Shown: positions 44,925 to 53,510 of the stretch, piece after piece
Numbering within the stretch: position 1 is the stretch's first letter
Layout of the letters: the number at the start of each line of letters is the position of its first letter
DNA from: Thiofaba sp039822285
Lineage (GTDB): Bacteria > Pseudomonadota > Gammaproteobacteria > Halothiobacillales > Halothiobacillaceae
Direction: 5' to 3'
DNA: 64,000 nt
Assembly (NCBI RefSeq): GCF_039822285.1
Contig: NZ_JBAJEY010000001.1
Span: 310,001-374,000 of the forward strand
Translations under genes and position numbers: made by a program
Notes under the pieces: model-generated
Seen by the model: only the letters and a program-made list of their open reading frames with translations
Databases searched by the model: none
What the model was told of the DNA's origin: nothing

Positions 44925-45839
44925 TCAGTCCAGGACACCGAGCAGGAACTCGAGCAGGGCCTTCTGGGTGTGCAGGCGATTCTCCGCCTCATCCCAGACC
45001 ACGCTCCAGGGGCCGTCGATCACGGCGGCGTCCACCTCCTCGCCGCGGTGGGCCGGCAGGCAGTGCATGAACAGTGCATCCGGGCGTGCCAGGGCCATCA
45101 GCTCTTCGTTCACACAATAGCCGGCGAAGTCACGGCGGCGACGCTCGGTCTCATCCTCCTGTCCCATGCTGGTCCACACGTCGGTGACCACGAGGTCGGC
45201 ATCGCGGCAGGCCACGCGCGGGTCGTGGGTCAGCATCACCTGCCCGTCCGCCTCGGCCACGATGGCCGGGTCGGGCCCGTAGCCGGCGGGGGTGGCGACA
45301 TTCAGCCTGAAGCCGAACACGCGCGCTGCCTGGATATAGCTGTGGCACATGTTGAAGCCATCGCCCACCCAGGCCACGGTCTTGCCGGCAATGCTGCCGC
45401 GATGCTCCTCGTAGGTCAGCATGTCGGCCAGCAGCTGGCAGGGGTGGTTCAGGTCGGTCAGGGCATTGATGACCGGTACCCGCGAATGGGCGGCGAATTC
45501 CACCAGATCCGCGTGGTGATGCGCCCGGATCATGATGATGTCGACCATGCGCGATAGCACGCGGGCGGAATCAGCAATCGGCTCGCCACGCCCAAGCTGG
45601 GTGTCGCGCGGGGAGAGGAAGATGGCGTGCCCTCCAAGCTGCGCCATCCCGGCCTCGAATGACACGCGCGTACGGGTTGAGGCCTTCTCGAAGATCATGC
45701 CGAGCACGCGGTTCTGCAGGGTCAGCACCTGCTCGCCGCGCGCGCGGGCCGCCTTCAGGTGGAGGGCACGGTCCAAGACCCGACGCAGCTCGTCCGGACT
45801 CAGATCGTCCAGCGAGATGAAGTGGCGCGGGGCTTTCAT
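44925..45839 (-). CDS. argF: Ornithine carbamoyltransferase
   Basis: A 304-residue enzyme forming citrulline from ornithine and carbamoyl phosphate. The carbamoyl-phosphate site FEKASTRTRVSFE is at about 50-62, LSPRDTQLGRGEP follows, the HPCQLLADMLT motif lies near residue 133, WVGDGFNMCHSYI near 155 and the ornithine-site MHCLPAHRGEE near 265. The length is typical of the anabolic enzyme. Its ATG overlaps the argD stop (4 bp) and argA follows after 9 bp. Confidence 0.96.
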   Translation of the reverse strand: MKAPRHFISLDDLSPDELRRVLDRALHLKAARARGEQVLTLQNRVLGMIFEKASTRTRVSFEAGMAQLGGHAIFLSPRDTQLGRGEPIADSARVLSRMVDIIMIRAHHHADLVEFAAHSRVPVINALTDLNHPCQLLADMLTYEEHRGSIAGKTVAWVGDGFNMCHSYIQAARVFGFRLNVATPAGYGPDPAIVAEADGQVMLTHDPRVACRDADLVVTDVWTSMGQEDETERRRRDFAGYCVNEELMALARPDALFMHCLPAHRGEEVDAAVIDGPWSVVWDEAENRLHTQKALLEFLLGVLD

Positions 45840-47026
45840 GCCTTCACCTCGGCCGCCAGGAAGTCCGTCACCAACCCGGACAGGATATCCACCAGCTGGT
45901 CAGCCTGCTCGTCGCTCATGATCAGCGCGGGCAGCAGGCGGATCACCGAGTCGGCGGTGACATTGATCAGCAAGCCACGCGCCAGGGCCTGCTTGACCAG
46001 CTCGCCACAGGGACGGTCCAACTGGACGCCGATCATCAGCCCGAGCCCGCGCACCTCGACCACCCCGCGCACACCCTCCAGGCGAGCGACGAGACCCTCG
46101 CGGATACGGGTACCGAGCTTCGCCGCACGTGCGACCAGTCCGTCGCGCTCGATCACCTCGAGCACGGTGTGGGCCACGCGGCAGACCAGCGGATTGCCGC
46201 CGAAGGTCGAACCGTGGTTGCCGGGCGCGAACAATTCGGCTGCGGCCCCGGCGGCAAGGCAGGCGCCGATGGGCACGCCGTTGCCGAGCCCCTTGGCCAG
46301 ACTCATCACGTCCGGCAGGATACCGGCGTGCTGGAAGCCGAACCACTGGCCGGTCCGGCCGATGCCGGTCTGCACCTCGTCCACCATCATCAGCCAGCCG
46401 TGCGCCGTACAGATCTCGCGCACGCCCGCAAGGTAGGATAGCGGCGGCACGCGCACCCCGCCCTCCCCCTGCACCGGCTCGACCAGCACGGCGACGATGT
46501 TGCGATCGTGGCTGCCGACCTGGCGCAGGGTTTCGAGATCGCCGTAGGGCACGCGCACGAAGCCGCCGACCAGCGGCTCGAAGCCGGCCTGGACCTTGCG
46601 GTTGCCGGTGGCGGACAGGGTGGCCAGGGTACGGCCGTGGAAGCTCGCCTCCATCACCACGATGCGCGGCTCGGCAATGCCCTTGCGGTGGGCATAGAGG
46701 CGGGCGAGCTTGATCGCGGCCTCGTTGGCCTCGGCGCCAGAGTTGCAGAAGAAGACCTTCTCCATGCCGGAGATGCCGCACAGCCGGTCCGCCAACTTCT
46801 CCTGCCAGGCGATGCCGTAGATGTTGGAGGTATGGATGAGCGTCTGGGCCTGCTCGCAAATGGCGTGGGCGATGTCCGGCTGGGCATGCCCCAGGCCGCA
46901 GACGGCCACGCCGGTGATGGCGTCGAGGTAAGCTTTGCCTTCGGTGTCCCAGAGGATGGCACCCTGCCCCTTGGCAAAGGTGACGGGCAGGCGGTTGTAG
47001 GTGTTCATCAGATGGGGGGTGGACAT
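45836..47026 (-). CDS. argD: Acetylornithine aminotransferase
   Basis: A 396-residue class III PLP aminotransferase for N-acetylornithine, probably also serving succinyldiaminopimelate in lysine synthesis. FCNSGAEANEAAIKLARLY, VVMEASFHGRTLATLSATG, MMVDEVQTGIGRTG and the PLP lysine in SLAKGLGNGVPIGA are intact, with STFGGNPLVCRVA nearby. I choose the ATG at 47026, which has GGAGCGGG upstream; a Met five codons earlier lacks a ribosome site. It heads the argD-argF-argA-rsmJ operon. Confidence 0.95.
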   Translation of the reverse strand: MSTPHLMNTYNRLPVTFAKGQGAILWDTEGKAYLDAITGVAVCGLGHAQPDIAHAICEQAQTLIHTSNIYGIAWQEKLADRLCGISGMEKVFFCNSGAEANEAAIKLARLYAHRKGIAEPRIVVMEASFHGRTLATLSATGNRKVQAGFEPLVGGFVRVPYGDLETLRQVGSHDRNIVAVLVEPVQGEGGVRVPPLSYLAGVREICTAHGWLMMVDEVQTGIGRTGQWFGFQHAGILPDVMSLAKGLGNGVPIGACLAAGAAAELFAPGNHGSTFGGNPLVCRVAHTVLEVIERDGLVARAAKLGTRIREGLVARLEGVRGVVEVRGLGLMIGVQLDRPCGELVKQALARGLLINVTADSVIRLLPALIMSDEQADQLVDILSGLVTDFLAAEVKA

Positions 47027-47102
47027 GAAATCCCGCTCCATGAAAGTGTCTGATCGATTTGATCAGGCGATATCCGATCGCCTCAGCGAATGAATCAGCA
47101 TG

Positions 47103-47148
47103 CTCCAGAAACAATAATGGCCCGGCAGACGGGCCATGTTTTCTGGAG
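47103..47148 (-). terminator. Long nested hairpin after sodA (possibly bidirectional terminator)
   Basis: An inner stem ATGGCCCG-GCAGA-CGGGCCAT (47117-47137) is nested in an outer stem CTCCAGAAA (47103-47111) with its complement (47140-47148). Between the two stems run short A- and T-rich strands. It lies 59 bp downstream of the sodA stop. The rest of the 180-bp argD-sodA gap must hold the argD promoter; I see inverted repeats at 47051-47065 and 47065-47083 but no clear operator. Confidence 0.7.
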
Positions 47149-47206
47149 TTTAACCGCGCCGCCCAGGCTTGTGAAGGGCGACGCGGACGGCCTCGAGGAC
47201 CGTGGA

Positions 47207-47818
47207 TCAACCCTTGGCAGACGCGTAGCGGCGGGTGACCTCGTCCCAGTTCACCACGTCCCAGAAGGCATTGATGTAGTCCGGGCGACGGTTCTGGTAG
47301 CGCAGGTAATAGGCGTGCTCCCAGACATCCAGACCGAGCACCGGGGTGCCCTTGACCTCGGCGATGTCCATGATCGGGTTGTCCTGGTTCGGAGTGGAGC
47401 AGATCGCAAGCTTGCCCTCGCCGTCGACGATCAGCCAGGCCCAGCCCGAGCCGAAGCGGGTCGCGCCGGCGGTGGAGAACTTCTCGCGGAAGGACTCGAA
47501 GCTGCCAAAGGTGGTCTCGATGTCGGCGAGCAGATCGCCCTTCGGCTTGCCGCCGCCATTCGGCGAGAGGACCTGCCAGAACAGGCTGTGGTTGTAGTGA
47601 CCACCACCGTTGTTGCGCACGGCCACCGGCAGCTTGGAGACATTCGCCATCAGCTCCTCGATCGGCTTCTCGTCCCACTCGGTGCCGGCAATGGCAGCGT
47701 TGCAGTTATTCACGTACGCGCCGTGGTGCTTGGTATGGTGGATCTCCATGGTGCGGGCGTCGATCGACTTCTCCAGCGCATCATAGGCATAGGTCAGTTC
47801 GGGCAGAACGAAGGCCAT
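47207..47818 (-). CDS. Superoxide dismutase, Mn-type sequence features
   Basis: A 203-residue Fe/Mn superoxide dismutase. The metal ligands are His27 (in the EIHHTKHHGAYV region), the His in GGGHYNHSLFW, and Asp and His in LDVWEHAYYLRYQ. The residues that separate the two metal types are Mn-like: GGHYNH without the iron-type AAQxxNH glutamine, and a glutamine in STPNQDNPIM. Iron enzymes carry the glutamine in the first site instead. Some such proteins are cambialistic. AAGGAG stands 8 bp before the ATG. It removes superoxide in the cytoplasm. Confidence 0.92.
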   Translation of the reverse strand: MAFVLPELTYAYDALEKSIDARTMEIHHTKHHGAYVNNCNAAIAGTEWDEKPIEELMANVSKLPVAVRNNGGGHYNHSLFWQVLSPNGGGKPKGDLLADIETTFGSFESFREKFSTAGATRFGSGWAWLIVDGEGKLAICSTPNQDNPIMDIAEVKGTPVLGLDVWEHAYYLRYQNRRPDYINAFWDVVNWDEVTRRYASAKG

Positions 47819-47859
47819 GTCAGATCTCCTTGGAATGAACGGGAACGGCTTTCTGCGCG

Positions 47860-47865
47860 TTTATA
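47860..47865 (-). promoter_or_regulatory. Candidate -10 of the superoxide dismutase gene
   Basis: TATAAA on the minus strand (complement of 47860-47865), about 42 bp upstream of the start, in the 81-bp gap after metR. No convincing -35 is seen at 17 bp. I see no Fur or SoxR site. Confidence 0.4.
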
Positions 47866-47899
47866 GCACAGAGCGGGGGCAAATTCCCGAGTGCCAAGA

Positions 47900-48820
47900 T
47901 CAACCTTCACCGACCGGTTGCTCAATGCCCTGTAACGTGGTGAAAGCCGTACGGCGCAAGGTTGATACGAAGGAACCCCGGGCATCGGCCTCCTCGGTAC
48001 GCATGGCGGCGTACAGGGTACTCCACAGGCCTTCCTGACCGATGCTGCGCGCCAAGACGTAACCGCGCTCGATCTGCGTCTGTGCCGCCCAGCGCGGCAG
48101 GGCAGCCAGACCACGGCGGGAGGCGACGAGCTGGAGGATGGCGACGGTCAGCTCGGCGGTCCGCCGTTCCGGCACCACCCCCGCAGGACGCAGGACACGC
48201 TGCACCACGTCCAACGCCTGGTCCGGCACGGGATAGCTGATCAGGGTCTGCCCGGCAAAATCGGCAGCGGTCAGAAATGCGCGGTCTGCCAAGGGATGCC
48301 CCGGGGCCAGCAGGGCAACGATCTCGTAGCGGAACAGCGGCAGATAGCTGATCCCTGGCCGATCCTCGGGCTGCGACACCACGGCCAGATCCGCCCGCCC
48401 CTCCAACAGCAGGTCAACGGGCTCGGGCAGGAAGCCGCCGACCAGGTCGAGCTCCGCCTCCGGCCGCTCGGCGCGGTAGGCATCCATCGCCGGCATCAGC
48501 CAGTCGAAGCAGGAATGGCACTCAACCGCGATGCGCAGGCTCTCGGGTGCCTGATCGGAGCCTTGGCGCAGGAGCTCGGCGCGCGCCGCCTCCACCTCGG
48601 GCAGGACACGCCGCGCCGCCAGCAGCAGCCGCTCCCCCGCAGGCGTCAGGCGCAGCGGTCGGCGCGAGCGGTCGAGCAGAGGGATCCCGAAATAGCGCTC
48701 CAACGCGCCGAGCTGGTGCGATAGCGCGGATTGGGTCAGATGCACCCGGGCCGCCGCTGCCGAGACCGAACCCGTCTCCGCCAAGGCCTGGACCATGCGC
48801 AAGTGGCGCAACTCAATCAT
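47900..48820 (-). CDS. metR: LysR-family regulator of methionine synthesis
   Basis: A 306-residue LysR-type transcription factor. The N-terminal winged helix (about 1-60) has LRMVQALAETGSVSAAAARV and TQSALSHQLGALERYFG, and the effector-binding domain covers about 90-300. Length equals E. coli MetR (317), and it is divergent from metE with a near-consensus MetR site in the gap, which supports the assignment. In E. coli homocysteine is the coactivator for metE. The assignment rests on family plus context; other LysR proteins have a similar sequence look. Confidence 0.9.
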   Translation of the reverse strand: MIELRHLRMVQALAETGSVSAAAARVHLTQSALSHQLGALERYFGIPLLDRSRRPLRLTPAGERLLLAARRVLPEVEAARAELLRQGSDQAPESLRIAVECHSCFDWLMPAMDAYRAERPEAELDLVGGFLPEPVDLLLEGRADLAVVSQPEDRPGISYLPLFRYEIVALLAPGHPLADRAFLTAADFAGQTLISYPVPDQALDVVQRVLRPAGVVPERRTAELTVAILQLVASRRGLAALPRWAAQTQIERGYVLARSIGQEGLWSTLYAAMRTEEADARGSFVSTLRRTAFTTLQGIEQPVGEG

Positions 48821-48840
48821 GAACCACCATCATCAAACAA

Positions 48841-48853
48841 TGAAAAACATTCG
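48841..48853. promoter_or_regulatory. Candidate MetR operator in the metR-metE gap
   Basis: TGAAAAACATTCG fits the MetR pattern TGAAnnWnnTTCA at all but the last position. A weaker half-match TGTCATGCATTCA lies at 48883-48895. The 91-bp gap is AT-rich and contains both translation starts. Two sites would resemble the paired MetR sites of E. coli metE. Confidence 0.6.
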
Positions 48854-48911
48854 TTTGAATCATAAAACAGCCCGCAGGATCATGTCATGCATTCATCAAC
48901 AGAGTACTGCC

Positions 48912-51248
48912 ATGAATACAACCCATACCCTTGGCTTCCCGCGCATCGGCCTTAAGCGCGAGCTCAAGTTCGCGCTGGAGGCCTTCTGGCGGGGCGAAAC
49001 CCGCGCCGATGCCCTGCACGAGACGGCCCGCGCGCTGCGCGCCCGCCACTGGGATATCCAGCGTGCGGCCAGCCTCAGCTTCGTCACGGTCGGCGACTTC
49101 GCCCTCTACGACCACGTCCTCGACCACATTCAGCTCCTTGGCTGCGAGCCGGCGCGCTTCGGCTTCACGGAAGAGGACGAACTCACCCGCCACTTCATCA
49201 TGGCGCGCGGGGTGCACGGCCAATCGCCCTCATGCTGTGGCGCCCACCACGATCATGGCGACCAGCGTGCGCTGGAAATGACCAAGTGGTTCGACACCAA
49301 CTACCACTACCTGGTCCCCGAATTCACACCCGAGACGCGCTTTAAGCCCAGCAGCGAGCGCCTGTTTGACCAGGTGGCCGAGGCGCAGGCCCTGGGGCAT
49401 CCGGTCAAGGCCGTGCTGATCGGCCCCTTGACCTTCCTCTGGCTGGGCAAGGCGAAAACCGAAGGCTTCGATCGACTCGACCTGCTGGAGCATCTGCTGC
49501 CGGTCTATGGCGAGCTTCTGGCCCGCCTGCGCCGGCAGGGGGTGGAATGGGTCCAGTTGGATGAGCCCATCCTGGGGCTGGACCTGCCCGAGCGTTGGCG
49601 CCAGGCCTTCGAAGGAGCCTATGCCCGCCTTGCGGGGGAGCGCCCCAAGATCCTGCTGACGACCTATTTCAGTGCCTTGGCCGACAACCTGCGCCTGACC
49701 TGCCAGCTGCCGGTCGACGGACTGCATGTCGACGCCGTGCGCGCGCCGGACGAACTGGCCCGCGTGGCTGACTGGCTGCCCGCGCACAAGGTGCTCTCCG
49801 CCGGCATCATCGACGGGCGCAACATCTGGCGCGCCGACCTCGATGCTGCACTTGCCCAGCTCAGGCCACTGGCAGAGCAGCGCGGCGAGCGCCTCTGGCT
49901 GGCACCAAGCTGCTCCCTGCTGCATGTGCCCATCGATCTTGCGGCGGAAGATGGGCTGGATGCGGAGTTGAAGTCCTGGCTGGCCTTCGCCCGGCAGAAG
50001 CTCGACGAGATCAACGTGCTGCGCCTCGCCCTCAGCGAGGGGGAGGATGCCGTACATGACGCCCTGGCCGAGGCGCGCGCCGCCCTCACCGCCCGGCGTG
50101 CGAGTCCCCGTGTACACGATGACAAGGTCGCGGCACGCCTGGCCGCCCTGCCCGAGAACGCCGACCGTCGCGCCGCCCCCTTTGCCGAGCGCCAGCGCCT
50201 GCAACATACCGCCCTGGGCCTGCCTTTACTCCCCACCACCACCATCGGCTCCTTCCCGCAGACCCAGGAGCTGCGCAAGGCCCGCGCCGCCTTCAAGCGC
50301 GGTGAGCTGGACCAAGCGGCCTACGAGGCACGCATGAAGGAGGAGATCGCCCAGGTGGTGCAGAAGCAGGAGGCCCTGGGGCTGGACGTGCTCGTCCACG
50401 GCGAGCCGGAGCGCAACGACATGGTGGAATATTTCGGCGAACAGCTGGCCGGTTTCGCCTTCACCCGCAACGGCTGGGTGCAGTCCTACGGCTCACGCTG
50501 CGTCAAGCCACCGGTCATCTTTGGTGATGTCAGCCGCCCTGCCCCCATGACCGTCGGCTGGACGACGTTCGCCCAATCCCTCACCGAAAAACCGATGAAG
50601 GGCATGCTCACAGGGCCGGTGACCATCCTGCAATGGTCCTTCGTGCGCGACGACCAGCCGCGCAAGACCACCTGCGAGCAGATCGCCCTGGCCATCCGCG
50701 ACGAGGTGGCGGACCTTGCGCGCGCCGGCATCCGCATCATCCAGATCGATGAGCCGGCCTTCCGCGAGGGGCTGCCGCTGCGACGCGCCCAATGGCAGGA
50801 CTACCTCGACTGGGCGGGACGGTGCTTTCGCATCAGCGCCTCGGCGGTGGAGGATGCCACCCAGATTCACACCCACATGTGCTACTCGGAGTTCAACGAC
50901 ATCCTGCCCGCCATTGCCGCGCTGGATGCCGATGTCATCACCATCGAGACCTCACGCTCGGACATGGAGCTGCTCAAGGGCTTTGGTGCCTTCCATTATC
51001 CCAACGAGATCGGTCCCGGCGTGTGGGACATCCACTCGCCGCGCGTCCCCAGCGTGGAGGAGATGGAGCGCCTCCTGCGCAAGGCCTGCGAGGTCATCCC
51101 GCTCAAGAACCTGTGGGTCAATCCCGACTGCGGGCTGAAGACCCGCGGCTGGGCGGAGACCGAGGCGGGTCTGCGCAATATGGTGAGCGCGGCACAGCGG
51201 CTGAGAAACGAAAGAGCCCCCACCCTCGCCCCCTCAAAGCCCGTTTGA
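48912..51248 (+). CDS. metE: Cobalamin-independent methionine synthase
   Basis: A 778-residue enzyme that transfers the methyl group of 5-methyltetrahydropteroyl-triglutamate to homocysteine. The N-terminal barrel starts TLGFPRIGLKRELKFALE; the C-terminal barrel has TTTIGSFPQTQELRKAR, the MTVGWTTFAQS region and the zinc ligands in QIHTHMCYSEFNDI (His, Cys), a later Glu, and NPDCGLKTR (Cys). The start at 48912 matches the usual MetE N-terminus; further Mets upstream in frame lack homology. Length is typical (about 755). It is divergent from metR and likely activated by it. B12-independent synthesis is implied at this step. Confidence 0.96.
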   Translation: MNTTHTLGFPRIGLKRELKFALEAFWRGETRADALHETARALRARHWDIQRAASLSFVTVGDFALYDHVLDHIQLLGCEPARFGFTEEDELTRHFIMARGVHGQSPSCCGAHHDHGDQRALEMTKWFDTNYHYLVPEFTPETRFKPSSERLFDQVAEAQALGHPVKAVLIGPLTFLWLGKAKTEGFDRLDLLEHLLPVYGELLARLRRQGVEWVQLDEPILGLDLPERWRQAFEGAYARLAGERPKILLTTYFSALADNLRLTCQLPVDGLHVDAVRAPDELARVADWLPAHKVLSAGIIDGRNIWRADLDAALAQLRPLAEQRGERLWLAPSCSLLHVPIDLAAEDGLDAELKSWLAFARQKLDEINVLRLALSEGEDAVHDALAEARAALTARRASPRVHDDKVAARLAALPENADRRAAPFAERQRLQHTALGLPLLPTTTIGSFPQTQELRKARAAFKRGELDQAAYEARMKEEIAQVVQKQEALGLDVLVHGEPERNDMVEYFGEQLAGFAFTRNGWVQSYGSRCVKPPVIFGDVSRPAPMTVGWTTFAQSLTEKPMKGMLTGPVTILQWSFVRDDQPRKTTCEQIALAIRDEVADLARAGIRIIQIDEPAFREGLPLRRAQWQDYLDWAGRCFRISASAVEDATQIHTHMCYSEFNDILPAIAALDADVITIETSRSDMELLKGFGAFHYPNEIGPGVWDIHSPRVPSVEEMERLLRKACEVIPLKNLWVNPDCGLKTRGWAETEAGLRNMVSAAQRLRNERAPTLAPSKPV

Positions 51249-51289
51249 AGGCGATAAAATCGAGGCTCCTTGCTCCGTAGGGCCTCGCC

Positions 51290-52414
51290 ATGTCGCCATC
51301 TCCCTCCCGCCCGGGCGGTCTCCTGCTCGGGCTGCTGCTTCTGCTCATCCTCGCCCTGCTGCTCTGGCAGCTTCCCCTCGCCCCCTGGCGCGACACCCCA
51401 AACGCCGAGCCCCGCATCGTCACCCCGCGAGGCGACCTTGCCGCGGACGAGGCGGCGACCATCGAGCTGTTCGAGCGGGCACGCGAGTCGGTGGTGTTCA
51501 TCACCACGCGCGAGCAGGTGCAGGACCTCTGGACCCGCAACATCTTCTCCGTGCCGCGCGGCACCGGCTCCGGCTTTCTCTGGGATGATGCCGGCCACGT
51601 GGTCACCAACTTCCATGTCATCCAGGGCGCCAGCGAGGCGTGGGTGCGGCTGGCCGATGGCCGCCAGCTGCGGGCGTCCCTGGTCGGGGCGAGCCCTGCG
51701 CACGATCTTGCGGTGCTGCGCATCGGCCTCGGCCAGCAGCGCCCTGCCCCCATCCCGCTGGGCGAGAGTCACAACCTGCGGGTCGGGCAGAAGGTGTTTG
51801 CCATCGGCAATCCCTTCGGCCTCGACTGGACGCTCACCACCGGCATCGTCTCCGCGCTCGACCGCTCGCTGACCACGGATGCGGGGACCACCATGGAGCA
51901 TCTGATCCAGACCGATGCGGCGATCAATCCCGGCAACTCCGGCGGCCCGCTGCTGGATTCGGCGGGGCGGCTGATCGGCATCAACACGGCCATCTACAGT
52001 CCCAGCGGCACGAGCGCCGGGATTGGCTTTGCCGTGCCGGTGGACACGGTCAACCGCATCGTCCCGCAGCTCATCCGCCACGGGCGCTACCTGCGCCCCT
52101 CGCTCGGCATCCAGGTCAACGAGGACATCAACCGCAGGCTGACCCGCCTGCTGGGGGTGGAGGGGGTGGTGATCCTTGGCGTCACGCCGGGGTCCGGCGC
52201 CGAGGCCGCGGGCCTGGCCGGGGCCACGCGCGCCCGGGATGGGCTCATCGTCCCCGGCGACATCATCCTCGCTGTGGAGGGGCGCCCGCTCAGCTCGGTG
52301 CGTGAGCTTCAGGCGCGCCTGGATGATTTCAAGGTGGGGGATACGGTACGGCTGACCATCGTCAACCAGGGTCAGCGCAGCGAAAAGCGAGTCACCCTGC
52401 AGCCGGAACCGTGA
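51290..52414 (+). CDS. Membrane-anchored trypsin-like protease with one PDZ domain (DegS-like)
   Basis: A 374-residue HtrA-family serine protease. A single N-terminal transmembrane helix (about 10-28) with no obvious cleavage site anchors it in the inner membrane facing the periplasm. The triad is His109 (TNFHVI), Asp139 (HDLAVL) and Ser217 (GNSGGPL). One PDZ domain follows (about 270-372, GVEGVVILGV and LDDFKVGDTVRL). One PDZ plus an anchor is the DegS pattern, which in E. coli cuts RseA to activate sigma E; DegQ/DegP have two PDZ domains. Its last 23 bp overlap the alr 3' end on the other strand. Confidence 0.9.
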   Translation: MSPSPSRPGGLLLGLLLLLILALLLWQLPLAPWRDTPNAEPRIVTPRGDLAADEAATIELFERARESVVFITTREQVQDLWTRNIFSVPRGTGSGFLWDDAGHVVTNFHVIQGASEAWVRLADGRQLRASLVGASPAHDLAVLRIGLGQQRPAPIPLGESHNLRVGQKVFAIGNPFGLDWTLTTGIVSALDRSLTTDAGTTMEHLIQTDAAINPGNSGGPLLDSAGRLIGINTAIYSPSGTSAGIGFAVPVDTVNRIVPQLIRHGRYLRPSLGIQVNEDINRRLTRLLGVEGVVILGVTPGSGAEAAGLAGATRARDGLIVPGDIILAVEGRPLSSVRELQARLDDFKVGDTVRLTIVNQGQRSEKRVTLQPEP

Positions 52415-53510
52415 CGGCCGGCGCCTCTCCCAAATATTCACGCGCCGCGTGCGCGCCCGCCGCACAGGTGAGGTCATAGCTGATGGTGCCGATGGCCTGG
52501 GCGACCTCGTCCACCGGTAGCGCCCTGCCCCACAGTTCGACCTCATCGCCCGGCCTCGCCTCCACCCCGCGCAGATCGAGGGTGATGAGATCCATCGACA
52601 CTCGCCCGATGATGGCGGCACGCTGGCCATTGACCAGCACCGGCGTCCCCGGCGGGATGCGACGCGGGTAGCCATCACCGTAGCCGATCGCGGCAATGCC
52701 GACCGGCATCGCCTCCGGGCAGGTCCAGGTGGCACCGTAACCGATGGCGGCCCCGGCCGGGTGTTCTCGCACGGCGAGCAGGCGGGTGGTGAGGGTCATG
52801 ACCGGACGCAGGCCATGCTCGGCCGCCTGCCCGTACACGAAGGGGTTGCCGCCATAGAGGGCGATGCCGGGGCGGACGATGTCCCCGCCCGCATCAAAGC
52901 CGCCGAGCAGCCCGGCCGAATTGGACAGGCTGCGCTCGCCCTCAAGGCCCTCGGTGGCCCGCCGGAAGACCTCGATCTGGCGCCGGGTGAGCGCGGGGTC
53001 GGGCTCATCCGCGCAGGCGAAGTGGGTCATGAACCCCGGCGCACCGCGCAGCCGGCCGCTCGCCATGAGGCGCTTATGCAGCACACCGACCTGCTCCGGC
53101 TCGATGCCCATGCGGTGCATGCCGGTGTCGATCTTGAGCCAGACCCGCAGCGGCAGGCCGGTATGGCCGCGCTCCAGGATGTCGACCTGCCAGGCCTGGT
53201 GAATGACGGGTTCCAGCATCAGGCGCGCCGCCAGCCGGGCCTCAGCCAGCGAGGCAAAGCCCTGCAGGACCATGATCCGCTGGGTGATGCCGGCCTTGCG
53301 CAGGACCTCGGCCTCGCCCAGGGTCGCCACCACGAAGCCGTCGGCGAGATCGCGCAGGGCCTGGGCGCAGGCGAGCATGCCATGACCGTAGGCATCCGCC
53401 TTGATGGCGGGGAAGACCTTCGCGCCGTCCGCAGCGCTCTTGAGCACGCCAAAGTTGTGGCGCAGGGCGGTCAGGTCGATGCGGGCCCGGGCGGGGCGCA
53501 AGGCGTCCAT
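52392..53510 (-). CDS. alr: Alanine racemase
   Basis: A 372-residue PLP enzyme producing D-alanine for peptidoglycan. The PLP lysine Lys37 is in FPAIKADAYGHG; WLKIDTGMHRMG, MTHFACADEP, the SNSAGLL segment and the second-base tyrosine in IGYGDGYPR are present, with VGRVSMDLITLDL near the end. The ATG at 53510 overlaps the dnaB stop as TGATG; a GTG one codon earlier is possible. The dnaB-alr order is common in gammaproteobacteria. The 3' end overlaps the convergent DegS-like gene by 23 bp. Confidence 0.96.
   Translation of the reverse strand: MDALRPARARIDLTALRHNFGVLKSAADGAKVFPAIKADAYGHGMLACAQALRDLADGFVVATLGEAEVLRKAGITQRIMVLQGFASLAEARLAARLMLEPVIHQAWQVDILERGHTGLPLRVWLKIDTGMHRMGIEPEQVGVLHKRLMASGRLRGAPGFMTHFACADEPDPALTRRQIEVFRRATEGLEGERSLSNSAGLLGGFDAGGDIVRPGIALYGGNPFVYGQAAEHGLRPVMTLTTRLLAVREHPAGAAIGYGATWTCPEAMPVGIAAIGYGDGYPRRIPPGTPVLVNGQRAAIIGRVSMDLITLDLRGVEARPGDEVELWGRALPVDEVAQAIGTISYDLTCAAGAHAAREYLGEAPAVTVPAAG

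Noticed and set aside
43599..45557. Long plus-strand open frame opposite argA and argF
   Set aside because: Both arginine genes are intact and overlap-coupled on the minus strand; the antisense product has no recognisable fold.
47051..47095. Possible ArgR boxes upstream of argD
   Set aside because: Inverted repeats TGATC/GATCA and AGGCGAT/ATCGCCT are present, but neither fits the 18-bp ARG box, and the GAATGAATCA nearby covers only a half site.
47878..47897. Possible sigma-54 promoter before the superoxide dismutase gene (TGGCAC...TTGC)
   Set aside because: The spacing between the GG and GC elements is 3 bp longer than sigma-54 tolerates, and it overlaps the end of metR.
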